Source: Bin55 sp028819195
GTDB lineage: Bacteria > Pseudomonadota > Gammaproteobacteria > Pseudomonadales > Azotimanducaceae
DNA: 64,000 nt
Direction: 5' to 3'
Assembly: GCA_028819195.1 (NCBI GenBank)
Contig: JAPPMF010000002.1
Coordinates: forward strand, 1 to 64,000
This document shows positions 16,317 to 25,441 of the stretch, piece after piece. Every line of letters begins with the position of its first letter. The stretch's first letter is position 1. Under the pieces are notes generated by a model. It had not been told where the DNA came from. It ran no database searches and saw nothing but the letters and a program-made list of their open reading frames with translations. The translations under genes and the position numbers were made by a program.

Positions 16317-17813
16317 ATGTCAGCCCTTGAAGCCCTTAAGGAAAAACAACTAACTTTGCATCACCTGCAACATGCTACTCAGTATTTGTCTTGGGATGAA
16401 TCAGTCATGATGCCAGTCGGAGGCGGTAATGCTCGCGCCAATAGCCTCGCTAAACTCCAGCAAATCGCACACAACCTGGCGACTTCAAGCGAAATTGGAG
16501 ATCTAATTGAATCTGCAAAAGAAGAAGCGAGTTCGCCTTGGGACCAAGCGAATCTACGAGTGATCGAACAAAATTGGCAACGAGCAGCAGTAATTCCTGA
16601 CGATCTCGTCGTACGAATGTCTCTTGCTACATCAAAGTGTACTCAAGTTTGGCGTGAAAAGCGTAAAGAAAATGACTGGGTAGCAGTAGTACCACTGCTT
16701 GAGGAAGTTGTCAATCTGACAAAAGAACGCGCGACAATTATCTCTGAGCTTTTCAACGTAAATCTTTATGAAGCCTTACTTGGAGGATATGAAACTGGAA
16801 TAACGACCGATTTTGTCGATACAGTTTTTGATGATCTCGCTTCGTTCTTGCCTGATTTTGTAAACGAAGTTATCGAACGACAACCAGCCCACTTGCCTCT
16901 AAAAGGAGAATATTCAGACGAAGATCAGAAACAACTTGCTGAAGAACTGATGCTTTCACTCGGATTTAATTTCGAACGCGGTCGTTTGGATACGAGCCAT
17001 CACCCATTCTCCTGTGGAGAACGCTGGGATACGCGGATCACGACGCGATTTGGTGCTGACGACTTCTTGGAATCTATGTATGCGACTCTTCACGAAACTG
17101 GGCATGCCCTATACCAGCAAGGCCTTCCTGCAGAACATGCCGATCAACCTGTCGGTAAATCCCTTGGAATGATGGTCCATGAAAGTCAGTCGTTATTCAT
17201 GGAACAACAGGTTTGTCGCAGCGACGGATACATTAAGTTTGCACTTCCTATTGTTAAAAAATGTCTAGCTAAGGAAGACAACGAAGAACTGTGGTCTTTC
17301 ACCAACTTTGTTCGTAACGTGCGACATGTCGACAAAGGTAAGATTCGGGTGCAGGCGGATGAATGTACCTATCCATTGCATGTGATTCTTCGTTATCGAA
17401 TAGAACAGGCATTTCTCAGGGGCGATTTAAAAGTTGTTGATATACCCGACGCTTGGAATGAACTCATGCACGAATTCTTCGGTCTAAACTTAGAAGGAGA
17501 TTTCACCGATGGTTGCATGCAGGACATTCACTGGTTCATGGGGGCTATTGGTTACTTTCCGTGTTACACTCTAGGGGCTATAACGGCCGCACAGTTGTAC
17601 CAAAAGTACCAGAATACTTTCCCGGCAGTTGAAGCTGATTTCGAGAACGGACAGTTTGACCAAGTTCTTGATTGGTTGCGAAAGAACGTACATTCGCAAG
17701 GACAATTGACTCCGGCATTTGAACGAATCCAAGAGGTAACAGATAAACCGTTATCGACTGCAGCTTTCAAACGACATGTCACAGGTCGATACCTAGATTC
17801 CCTTTTATCGTAA
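16317..17813 (+). CDS. M32-family metallocarboxypeptidase (Taq type)
   Basis: 498 residues, normal for carboxypeptidase Taq. The zinc motif HETGH is at residues 259-263, followed by the downstream glutamate helix VHESQSLFMEQQ and by the family's DECTYPLH and NLEGDFTDGCMQDIHW segments. The family removes C-terminal residues from peptides with broad specificity, excluding proline, in the cytoplasm; there is no signal peptide. It has its own intergenic region upstream, with an 18-bp palindrome. lepA follows after 61 bp, across a small hairpin. Confidence 0.95.
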   Translation: MSALEALKEKQLTLHHLQHATQYLSWDESVMMPVGGGNARANSLAKLQQIAHNLATSSEIGDLIESAKEEASSPWDQANLRVIEQNWQRAAVIPDDLVVRMSLATSKCTQVWREKRKENDWVAVVPLLEEVVNLTKERATIISELFNVNLYEALLGGYETGITTDFVDTVFDDLASFLPDFVNEVIERQPAHLPLKGEYSDEDQKQLAEELMLSLGFNFERGRLDTSHHPFSCGERWDTRITTRFGADDFLESMYATLHETGHALYQQGLPAEHADQPVGKSLGMMVHESQSLFMEQQVCRSDGYIKFALPIVKKCLAKEDNEELWSFTNFVRNVRHVDKGKIRVQADECTYPLHVILRYRIEQAFLRGDLKVVDIPDAWNELMHEFFGLNLEGDFTDGCMQDIHWFMGAIGYFPCYTLGAITAAQLYQKYQNTFPAVEADFENGQFDQVLDWLRKNVHSQGQLTPAFERIQEVTDKPLSTAAFKRHVTGRYLDSLLS

Positions 17814-17830
17814 CAGACCAGTACAACCCG

Positions 17831-17851
17831 CTCGGTTATTTAAAAACCGAG
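17831..17851 (+). other. Small hairpin between the carboxypeptidase and lepA
   Basis: CTCGGTT (17831-17837) pairs exactly with AACCGAG (17845-17851) with a 7-base AT loop. No T run follows directly, so it may be a weak terminator, a processing site or an mRNA 3' stabiliser. It lies 24 bp before the lepA start. Confidence 0.4.
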
Positions 17852-17874
17852 TAAAACATACGTTTTAGCAAGTC

Positions 17875-19692
17875 ATGACCGAGACCCTGAAAGATCGTAT
17901 TGATCGAACACGGAATTTTTCGATCATTGCACACATCGACCATGGTAAATCCACCGTTGCTGATCGTTTCATTCAACGCTGTGGAGGCCTTTCGGAACGC
18001 GAGATGGCTGATCAGGTGCTCGATTCCATGGACATTGAACGTGAACGAGGGATTACGATCAAATCACAAACGGTCGCACTTGAATATACCGCGCAAGATG
18101 GTCAGACCTACTTTCTCAATTTCATTGATACACCTGGTCACGTAGACTTCAGTTACGAAGTTTCGCGCTCATTAGCAGCTTGTGATGGGGCACTGCTGGT
18201 TGTAGATGCCGCACAAGGAGTCGAAGCTCAATCCGTTGCTAACTGTTATACGGCAATCGAACTCGGTATCGAAATCTTACCGGTGTTAAACAAGATAGAT
18301 TTACCACAAGCGGATCCGGAACGGACTAAGTTGGAAATCGAATCGTTAATTGGGTTGTCGACTGACGGATTGCTAGCCATTAGCGCGAAAACCGGTGAGG
18401 GAATTGATGAACTACTCGAGTTAATCGTTAAAAAAATCCCACCACCGACGGTGGACGATGATGAAGTGTTTCGTGCCTTGATCATTGATTCTTGGTTTGA
18501 TCGGTATGTCGGTGTTGTGTCTTTAGTTCGAGTTTGGGGTGGTTCGTTAGCGCGACGAGACCGAATTATCGCCCACACAGTCGGTAAAGAACATGTAGTA
18601 GAAGAAATCGGAATATTCACCCCTAGACAGTCAGAAAAAGAACAATTATTCGCTGGCAGCGTAGGTTACGTTTCAGCGGGTATCAAAGATTTACAGGGAG
18701 CACCAGTCGGCGATACGCTCATGATGGCGCGTAAACGCGCGGAACCCTTACCGGGATTCGAACGACTCAAACCTCAAGTCTACGCGGGTTTATACCCCAG
18801 TGAAGCTGACGACTATCCAGATCTAGGGACAGCACTACAAAAACTTAGCCTCAACGATGCGTCTCTAATTTGGGAGACCGAAAATTCGGATGCGTTAGGT
18901 TTTGGTTATCGATGTGGTTTTCTTGGCATGCTACATATGGAAATCGTACAAGAACGACTCGAACGCGAATACGATCTTGATCTTGTTGTTACCGCCCCAT
19001 CGGTTGTGTATGAAGTCGTATTGAGAAGTGGTGAATCTGTGCAGATCCACAATCCTTCACATCTTGACGAATTAAACAATATTGACGAAATTCGAGAACC
19101 TATTGCGACCGTGAATATTCTTGTACCCCAACAATTTTTAGGTAATGTGATTGAACTGTGTGTTGAACGTCGAGGTCAGCAGAAGAGTATGCAGGTATCG
19201 AGCTCGCAGGTTTCTTTGACTTATGACATACCGTTAAATGAAGTTGTGATTGACTTCTTCGATCGACTGAAGTCGGTCAGTCGAGGGTTCGCTTCTTTAG
19301 ATTACCACTTTTCATACTTTCGTCCGGCGCCACTCGTGCGACTAGATATACTGATTAATGAAGATCGAGTAGATAGTTTAGCAGTGATTGTGCACAAGGA
19401 TTTTGCAATGGCACGAGGACGAATCGTTACTTCAAAGTTAAAGGAAGTTATTCCGCGCCAAATGTTCGATGTCGCGATTCAAGCGGCGATAGGCAGGAAG
19501 GTCTTAGCACGTACTACTGTAAAGGCACTACGGAAAAACGTTACCGCAAAGTGTTATGGTGGCGACGTTACCCGTAAGAAAAAACTACTTGAGAAGCAAA
19601 AGGCAGGAAAGAAGCGAATGAAGCAGATCGGTCGCGTCGAGATTCCTCAAGAGGCTTTTATGGCAGCCTTAACTATCGACAGAAATCCTTAA
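17875..19692 (+). CDS. lepA: Elongation factor 4 (LepA), ribosome-associated GTPase
   Basis: 605 residues (E. coli 599). G1 is AHIDHGKST at residues 19-27, followed by RERGITIKSQ, DTPGHVDF and NKIDLP, then domain II, the EF-G-like domains III and V, and the LepA-specific C-terminal domain (KDFAMARGRIVTSKLKEVIP and AIGRKVLARTTVKALRKNV). LepA acts on ribosomes during initiation or back-translocation. In many Gammaproteobacteria it precedes lepB and rnc; neither follows here, where 230 bp of apparently non-coding DNA and then a small EF-hand gene come instead. Confidence 0.98.
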   Translation: MTETLKDRIDRTRNFSIIAHIDHGKSTVADRFIQRCGGLSEREMADQVLDSMDIERERGITIKSQTVALEYTAQDGQTYFLNFIDTPGHVDFSYEVSRSLAACDGALLVVDAAQGVEAQSVANCYTAIELGIEILPVLNKIDLPQADPERTKLEIESLIGLSTDGLLAISAKTGEGIDELLELIVKKIPPPTVDDDEVFRALIIDSWFDRYVGVVSLVRVWGGSLARRDRIIAHTVGKEHVVEEIGIFTPRQSEKEQLFAGSVGYVSAGIKDLQGAPVGDTLMMARKRAEPLPGFERLKPQVYAGLYPSEADDYPDLGTALQKLSLNDASLIWETENSDALGFGYRCGFLGMLHMEIVQERLEREYDLDLVVTAPSVVYEVVLRSGESVQIHNPSHLDELNNIDEIREPIATVNILVPQQFLGNVIELCVERRGQQKSMQVSSSQVSLTYDIPLNEVVIDFFDRLKSVSRGFASLDYHFSYFRPAPLVRLDILINEDRVDSLAVIVHKDFAMARGRIVTSKLKEVIPRQMFDVAIQAAIGRKVLARTTVKALRKNVTAKCYGGDVTRKKKLLEKQKAGKKRMKQIGRVEIPQEAFMAALTIDRNP

Positions 19693-19924
19693 GTAGAAAA
19701 GGTACCATCCCAAATGACAGATTTCCGTTCTGCGAAAGAATTTCCTGGTCAACTAAGGAAGAAACTAAGATAAGTTTGAGTTTTCCGGCTAGAATTTTCG
19801 TTTTTCTGTTACCGTTGCGGTTTGTCATTTGTGTTCGCTCACACAAGTTTTTACGGGTATGCTGATTACAGATATTGCCTGCTGAATTAAACCTGAATTA
19901 AACTTAAACCAGTCAAGGAAAGTT

Positions 19925-20017
19925 ATGAAATTTCAACAATTACTGATTAGTCTGCTCTCTTTCGTTGTATTGAATTCTCTCACGCAAGCCCACGGTCAGG
20001 AACGACATTTGGAGTGA
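19925..20017 (+). pseudogene. Signal-peptide fragment of the EF-hand protein
   Basis: Thirty codons from ATG 19925: charged start, hydrophobic core LLISLLSFVVL, and a cleavage-like QAHGQ. It then runs into TGA at 20015, one base out of frame with the EF-hand domain that follows. I interpret it as the detached N-terminus of the downstream gene rather than a separate leader peptide. Confidence 0.5.
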
Positions 20018-20439
20018 TGCCAATGCCATCACCCGCTGATATAAAGCGAGAATTGGAAGCTCAAAAACCGATGTTGAAGGAACAAACCGAGAAAGAAATT
20101 CCTACTTGGGATACCGATAACGACGGCGAATTGAATATAGATGAATTTAAAGAAATGATCGATTCACAGGCAAAAGACATGGCCGAGAGGAGAGAGCAAT
20201 CTCCGACACCACAACCGGACATACCAGGAGTTTGGGGGAAATCGGTATTGGCGTCAGAAGACAAGACGAAGGTTGAAGACTACGAAAGAGCTTTAAATGC
20301 CGTGTTTGAAGACTACGATGAAGACGAAAACGACACGCTGTCGGTTACCGAACTCGTTGAATATGGAATCGATCAAACTTTAGTCATGATGGGTCTAGAA
20401 GACACCGAGGGAGAAGAGGAAAACAAATCTGAGGAATGA
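20014..20439 (+). CDS. EF-hand calcium-binding protein whose signal peptide lies in another frame
   Basis: 141 residues with two EF-hand loops: a canonical DTDNDGELNIDE at residues 33-44 and a second, acidic DEDENDTLSVTE near residue 106. It probably binds calcium. Upstream, an ATG at 19925 begins a 30-residue frame that reads as a good signal peptide (MKFQQLLISLLSFVVLNSLT, QAHGQ) and ends at TGA 20015-20017, overlapping the ATG at 20017. The simplest view is one exported EF-hand protein whose frame was broken by a single-base deletion between about 19990 and 20012. A TGATG overlap could alternatively allow re-initiation of an unexported product. Confidence 0.65.
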   Translation: MMPMPSPADIKRELEAQKPMLKEQTEKEIPTWDTDNDGELNIDEFKEMIDSQAKDMAERREQSPTPQPDIPGVWGKSVLASEDKTKVEDYERALNAVFEDYDEDENDTLSVTELVEYGIDQTLVMMGLEDTEGEEENKSEE

Positions 20440-20779
20440 GTTAACACGGACCTTGCAGTTGTGCAATACCACGAATGGAGTTGCATTGAAGGAGCTGCGT
20501 CGACATCACGACAAGTCATATTGTTGTGTGTAGAGGGCTAGGGGGTGGCAGCTTGTGCTCACATTACACCTAATATTTTCAGGAAGATCTTCTTTTCGAT
20601 AAGGTACATAGCCATCGGATTTAGACAATATTCATAGTTCAATCATCTAACAAATCACTAGATTATGACAGCTGAAGCACCGAGTTCAATCCATTGATCG
20701 TTCTTAGAATTTCTTACAGACATTCCTCAAAAGTGTGTTTTGAGGACGATTCTGTACCTATTTTTTCTTATTCATCCCC
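20440..20779. other. Intergenic stretch before the crotonase gene
   Basis: No gene seen in 340 bp. The clearest element is a hairpin CCTCAAAA/TTTTGAGG with a 5-base loop at 20725-20745, 35 bp before the crotonase start, where it could act as an operator or mRNA structure. A short TTGCA/TGCAA inverted repeat lies near 20454. No promoter could be fixed. Confidence 0.45.
20725..20745 (+). promoter_or_regulatory. Perfect 8-bp inverted repeat ahead of the crotonase gene
   Basis: CCTCAAAA (20725-20732) and TTTTGAGG (20738-20745) with a 5-base loop. An ACGATTCTG stretch follows, and T-rich sequence comes some 15 bases later, so it is not a standard terminator. Role unknown. Confidence 0.35.
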
Positions 20780-21562
20780 ATGGAGAAAACCATGCCAGAG
20801 TTTTGTAATGTAACAACTAAAGACCACGTTTTAACGGTCAAAATTAATCGACCCGAACGAATGAATGCAGTACATCCACCAGCCAACTTTGAACTCTCGG
20901 ACATCTTTGACGATTTTGCCCGCGACGATAATCTTTGGGTTGCCGTCATAACAGGAGAAGGAAAAGCATTTTGTGCTGGTAACGATCTTCGTTATCAGGC
21001 AGAGCATGGAGGCATCGAAATCCCGCCTAACGGGTTCGGTGGCTTAACTTCGCGTTTTGACTTACTTAAACCAGTGGTCGCTGCAGTAAATGGTGTTGCC
21101 ATGGGAGGTGGGTTCGAAATCGCCTTAGCATGTGATCTTATTATTGCTTCAGAGAACGCCATTTTTGCACTTCCTGAACCCAAAGTTGGACTTGCTGCGT
21201 TAGCCGGTGGTATGCAAAGACTACCGCGACAAATCGGTGTCAAACGAGCTTTGGGCATGATTCTGACTGGTCGCCACGTGACGGCTGTAGAAGGTAAAGA
21301 GTTAGGTTTTGTGAACGAAGTCTTCAAGCACGACGAATTGATGGAAGGAACACAGCGTTGGGTTGAAATGATTTTGGAGTGTGCTCCTTTGTCGATTCAA
21401 GCTAGCAAAGACGTTGTGTATCGCAGTTTATCGATGAGTTCGCTGCAAGATTCGATGAATGAGAGTTACGATTCAGTCGGTAGGCTCATGTTCAGTGAAG
21501 ATTTCGTCGAGGGACCTCGTGCCTTTGCAGAAAAGCGTCGGCCGAATTGGAAGGGTAAATAG
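20780..21562 (+). CDS. Enoyl-CoA hydratase/isomerase (crotonase) family protein
   Basis: 260 residues, one crotonase domain. The oxyanion-hole segments are present: GKAFCAGNDLR near residue 55-65 and GVAMGGGFEIALACDLIIAS near 105-125, then LPEPKVGLAALAGGMQRLPR. These enzymes hydrate, isomerise or otherwise process acyl-CoA thioesters. The exact reaction cannot be told; the layout also fits carnitinyl-CoA dehydratase-like members. The start at 20780 or the internal ATG at 20792 are both possible. The gamma-glutamyltransferase-like gene begins 13 bp after its stop, so the two are probably co-transcribed. Confidence 0.92.
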   Translation: MEKTMPEFCNVTTKDHVLTVKINRPERMNAVHPPANFELSDIFDDFARDDNLWVAVITGEGKAFCAGNDLRYQAEHGGIEIPPNGFGGLTSRFDLLKPVVAAVNGVAMGGGFEIALACDLIIASENAIFALPEPKVGLAALAGGMQRLPRQIGVKRALGMILTGRHVTAVEGKELGFVNEVFKHDELMEGTQRWVEMILECAPLSIQASKDVVYRSLSMSSLQDSMNESYDSVGRLMFSEDFVEGPRAFAEKRRPNWKGK

Positions 21563-21575
21563 AGTCGATCGTGCT

Positions 21576-23153
21576 TTGAACTTTGATTTAGTCTATCCCT
21601 CACAACGGGATCCTGTCTTTGCTCGAAACGTAGTTGCCACTTCACAACCTTTAGCGACGTTAGCTGGGATCGACGCCCTTAAACGAGGTGGCAACGCAAT
21701 AGACGCAGCGCTAGCTGCCGCGATCACACTTACCGTTGTAGAACCGTGCTCAAACGGACTCGGTAGTGATGCCTTTGCGCTTACCTGGTACGACGGCAGT
21801 TTGTATGGATTGAATGGCTCGGGTAAATCGCCAAGGCGATGGAGTCTAGAACATTTCGCCCAGCATGAGGATATGCCGCAAACCGGTTGGGATTCGGTCA
21901 CGGTTCCAGGTGCGGTTTCATCTTGGGTAAAGATGTCTCAACGCTTCGGAAAACTCGATTTTGTTGAACTTTTTCGAGCAGCTATTGATTATGCCGAACA
22001 TGGTTTTCATGTCGGTCGTAGGACGGCTTGGCATTGGCAGAGATCAGCCGAACGATTTCGACATTTTCAACCGTTTTGTGATCATTTTCTTAAGCGAGGA
22101 AGAGCGCCAGCCACCGGCGAATTGTTCAAACGCCCGCAACTTACGGACACCTTGCGCGAGATCGCAAAAACTAACGGTGAATCTTTCTATCGAGGCGCGT
22201 TGGCTCAGACAATCGTCCAACAAGCAAGCCGTGAAGGTGGGCTATTAGAACTCGTAGATCTGCAAGAACAGGAATCGTGTTGGATTGACCCATTGTCGTA
22301 TCAATATGGTGGTTTTGATGTCCACGAAATTCCACCGAATGGACAAGGACTCACGGCCCTTATCGCCTTGGGGATACTAGATCGACTCAATAATCGACAG
22401 AATCCACCGGGTTCACCATCGTGGACTCATCAGCAAGTTGAAGCAATGCGCATCGCAACACACATTGCTGCGGAACACTTTGCTGATCCCAGACATATGA
22501 TGATTGATCCACAGCGTTTTTTAGAGGATCAATTTCTATCTGAGTTCGCTTCGCGAATTTCGGCGAATGCAGTAATGGAGACTTTGTCGATCCCCAAAGT
22601 TGGTTCAGACACGGTTTACTTGTGTACCGGCGATTCCGAGGGAAACATGGTCTCGTTCATTCAATCAAACTATATGGGATTTGGTTCTGGAGTTGTTATA
22701 GATGGGACAGGGATTGCGCTACAGAATCGCGGAGCTGGCTTTAGCTTAGATCCTAAACATCCCAATGTCGTTAGCGGGTCAAAGAGACCTTTTCATACGA
22801 TCATTCCCGGTTTTGTCACGAAAGATGGTGCTCCGTTGTTGGCGTTTGGAGTGATGGGTGGGCACATGCAACCTCAAGGGCATGTTCAGATGATTACTCG
22901 AATGTTTGATCACTGTGAGAACCCACAATCCGCTTCAGACGCACCTCGGTGGTTTGTGACACCTGACTACGACATTGTCTTAGAACAAGGTTATTCCGTT
23001 GATACCTATGACGAACTTGTTCGACTCGGACATAAAGTGACAACTAGCAATTTAATGGACTTGTTTGGTGGCGCTCAGCTCATACTGCGCGTCGAAGATG
23101 GTTATTGTGCTGCTTCCGACCATCGAAAGGAGGGTCAAGCCGCGGGCTTTTGA
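21576..23153 (+). CDS. Gamma-glutamyltransferase-family protein
   Basis: About 525 residues from a TTG at 21576, which gives the family's usual opening (NFDLVYPSQRDPVFARNVVA). A longer frame from 21459 would overlap the crotonase gene and looks non-coding. Family marks include GGNAIDAALAAAITLTVVEP near the N-terminus and the segment SDTVYL, where the threonine would be the nucleophile exposed by autocleavage into large and small subunits, then GSGVVIDGTGIALQNRG. No signal peptide is seen. GGTs transfer or hydrolyse gamma-glutamyl groups, but this YwrD-like branch has varied substrates. It ends directly at the convergent msrB. Confidence 0.88.
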   Translation: MNFDLVYPSQRDPVFARNVVATSQPLATLAGIDALKRGGNAIDAALAAAITLTVVEPCSNGLGSDAFALTWYDGSLYGLNGSGKSPRRWSLEHFAQHEDMPQTGWDSVTVPGAVSSWVKMSQRFGKLDFVELFRAAIDYAEHGFHVGRRTAWHWQRSAERFRHFQPFCDHFLKRGRAPATGELFKRPQLTDTLREIAKTNGESFYRGALAQTIVQQASREGGLLELVDLQEQESCWIDPLSYQYGGFDVHEIPPNGQGLTALIALGILDRLNNRQNPPGSPSWTHQQVEAMRIATHIAAEHFADPRHMMIDPQRFLEDQFLSEFASRISANAVMETLSIPKVGSDTVYLCTGDSEGNMVSFIQSNYMGFGSGVVIDGTGIALQNRGAGFSLDPKHPNVVSGSKRPFHTIIPGFVTKDGAPLLAFGVMGGHMQPQGHVQMITRMFDHCENPQSASDAPRWFVTPDYDIVLEQGYSVDTYDELVRLGHKVTTSNLMDLFGGAQLILRVEDGYCAASDHRKEGQAAGF

Positions 23154-23552
23154 CTAGTCGTCGGATTCGTCTTCGGTTAGCTTAAGCGAAGCTGAGTTGA
23201 TACAAAATCTTAGACCGGTGGGTTCTGGTCCATCAGGAAACACATGGCCAAGATGCCCTTTACACGAGGAGCAATGAACCTCAGTGCGAATTCGATCAAG
23301 ACTTCGATCTTCTTGAGTCCCTATCGAATCTTCGTCGAGGGGTTCATAGAAACTAGGCCAACCGGTACCTGAATCGTACTTGGTTTTCGACGAAAAGAGT
23401 GGTTTGCCACAACCACGACAGTTGTACACACCATCAGTCTTGCAATCCCAGTATTCACCGGTGAATGCTCTCTCGGTCCCTTGGTTTCTTAAAACTTCAT
23501 GCTCCAATTCGCTTAGCGAATCTTGTTCTTTCGTGTCAGATTTATCGTTCAT
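23154..23552 (-). CDS. msrB: Peptide-methionine (R)-S-oxide reductase
   Basis: 132 residues, full MsrB. It reduces methionine-R-sulfoxide in proteins. The four zinc cysteines occur as CRGCG and CSSC; GTGWPSFYEP, GHLGHVFPDGP and the catalytic RFCINS are all present. No signal peptide is seen, so it is cytoplasmic. Its stop abuts the stop of the convergent GGT-like gene. The C-terminus is acidic. Confidence 0.96.
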   Translation of the reverse strand: MNDKSDTKEQDSLSELEHEVLRNQGTERAFTGEYWDCKTDGVYNCRGCGKPLFSSKTKYDSGTGWPSFYEPLDEDSIGTQEDRSLDRIRTEVHCSSCKGHLGHVFPDGPEPTGLRFCINSASLKLTEDESDD

Positions 23553-23788
23553 GCTTATGGTCTGTTTGTGTCTGTGTCCACTTGAAACTGGACGAACTTA
23601 GACGTGACTTATCGAGTCATTATGAATAGATTGTACAAATCTTGGTATAACGCAGAAATTCTGCATTTCCACACTTTTTCCACTGGTACATTCATGAAAT
23701 TTTACTATTATCTTTGAAGAGAAAGAGTTTCCATACTGCACCGCTTAAAATTACTCTAACGAAAGTTCACGGTAATTTGAAAAACTTT

Positions 23789-25063
23789 ATGAGTCAAGTC
23801 ACTCAGCCAGAATCAATACACACTCGTCTCGCCACCAATCGAAAAAATCGTCGATTCCGAAAAGCCGATAAACTCGCAGACGTCCATTATGAAATTCGCG
23901 GTCCGGTCATGCAACGAGCTCGTCGACTGGAACAAGAAGGGCATCGAGTACTTAAACTCAACATCGGGAATACAGCTCCGTTTGGTTTCGAACCACCCGA
24001 AACGGTTCTACGTGCCGTTATCCATGAACTACCACGTTCCTTAGGATACGAAGACTCGAAAGGGATATTTACTGCACGTAGTGCTATCGTACACGAATGT
24101 CAACGTCAGCACATCCCCAACGTAGACGTCGAACACGTTTATCTAGGTAACGGTGTAAGTGAGTTGATCATGATGGTTACTCAAGCACTGTTAAATCATG
24201 ACGATGAACTGTTGATTCCTGCGCCGGACTACCCATTGTGGACGGCCGCGACGCTCACCGCTGGTGGTACACCGGTACATTACCGTTGTGATGAACAAGC
24301 AGATTGGTATCCTGACCTAGAAGATATCAAAGCAAAGACCACAAAACGTACTAAAGGTATCGTCGTGATTAATCCTAACAATCCGACCGGTGCCGTATAT
24401 AACCAACAAGTTCTACGTGATATATCGGTATGGGCCCGCAAGTCCGGTTTAGTAGTACTCGCTGATGAAATTTATTCAAAAATTCTGTACGACGATGCCA
24501 AGTTTTATGCCATGGGTTCAATCGACGAAGATGTCTTCACAATCTCGTTCAACGGACTGTCAAAAGCGTACCATGCCCCAGGTTTTAGAGTGGGTTGGAT
24601 GGTATTGAGCGGGGCAATTGGCCGAGCCACAAGCTTCATTTCCGGTCTCGACATACTTGCATCCATGAGGCTTTGTCCCAATGTACCGATGCAGCACGCG
24701 GTCCAAACCGCACTCGGAGGCTATCAAACGATTCAGGACTACACACGCCCGGGCGGGTTGTTGTACGAACAACGAAACATCGCACACGAAAACCTAACGT
24801 CTATCCCAGGCATCAGTTGTTTTAAGCCTAAAGGTTCCATCTTTTTATTCCCGAAGATTGACGTGCAAAAATATAAGATCACGGACGATGAGAAGTTTGT
24901 ACTTCACTTGCTGAATGATCGAAAAATACTTGTCGTTCAAGGGACTGGTTTTAACTATCCCGAACCGGATCATTTTCGGGTGGTGTTTCTTTCTAAGAGT
25001 GCTGAACTGGTTTGTGCGAGCGAAAGTATTCGTTCTTTTCTTGCGACTTATCGGCAGAGCTAG
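23789..25063 (+). CDS. alaA: Class I aminotransferase, AlaA-type alanine aminotransferase
   Basis: 425 residues from ATG 23789; an upstream TTG at 23714 would add 25 residues unlike the family. The opening RKADKLADVHYEIRGPVMQRA and VLKLNIGNTAPFGFEPP match AlaA (YfbQ), which makes alanine from pyruvate and glutamate in the cytoplasm. Further marks: LGNGVSELIMMV, INPNNPTGAVY, ADEIYSKILY, and FNGLSKAYHAPGFRVGW with the PLP lysine. The length is slightly above E. coli AlaA (405) because of an N-terminal extension of about 20 residues. It is transcribed alone, convergent with tusA. Confidence 0.9.
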   Translation: MSQVTQPESIHTRLATNRKNRRFRKADKLADVHYEIRGPVMQRARRLEQEGHRVLKLNIGNTAPFGFEPPETVLRAVIHELPRSLGYEDSKGIFTARSAIVHECQRQHIPNVDVEHVYLGNGVSELIMMVTQALLNHDDELLIPAPDYPLWTAATLTAGGTPVHYRCDEQADWYPDLEDIKAKTTKRTKGIVVINPNNPTGAVYNQQVLRDISVWARKSGLVVLADEIYSKILYDDAKFYAMGSIDEDVFTISFNGLSKAYHAPGFRVGWMVLSGAIGRATSFISGLDILASMRLCPNVPMQHAVQTALGGYQTIQDYTRPGGLLYEQRNIAHENLTSIPGISCFKPKGSIFLFPKIDVQKYKITDDEKFVLHLLNDRKILVVQGTGFNYPEPDHFRVVFLSKSAELVCASESIRSFLATYRQS

Positions 25064-25133
25064 ACAACTAACTCTTAGTTAAATCGCGTCGGTATCTTAG
25101 CAACCATTCAATGATGGTAAAAATCGGAGTCAC

Positions 25134-25373
25134 TTAAGGTTTCTTACGAATAACGTAGCTGTATTCACCTGCTTCAATGTGAGAACTTTCAAGTGAATGA
25201 CCCATGAAACGACAAAAGTTACTAAAGTCTCGTTCGGTGGTCGGATCGGTCGCAAGCACACGGACCTTTTCACCATCTTGCATCGCCCGTACTTTGTTTC
25301 GAAGCAAGATCAACGGCTCAGGACATACTAGTCCTCGAGTATCGACTAAATGAAGTGGCGAACTTTCTTCCAT
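25134..25373 (-). CDS. tusA: Sulfur carrier protein TusA
   Basis: 79 residues, the standard size. The CPEP motif with the sulfur-carrying cysteine is at residues 17-20 within DTRGLVCPEPLILLRNKV, followed by VLATDPTTERDFSNFCRFMGH. TusA receives persulfide sulfur from a cysteine desulfurase and passes it on for 2-thiouridine in tRNA and other uses. It is divergent from the TPR/TonB_C gene with 68 bp between, so the promoters overlap. Confidence 0.95.
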   Translation of the reverse strand: MEESSPLHLVDTRGLVCPEPLILLRNKVRAMQDGEKVRVLATDPTTERDFSNFCRFMGHSLESSHIEAGEYSYVIRKKP

Positions 25374-25441
25374 TGAGTAATCTATTTATGTATAACTATG
25401 ATATAGAACTTAATTTTGACATCGAAAAGGTCCAATTTTAA

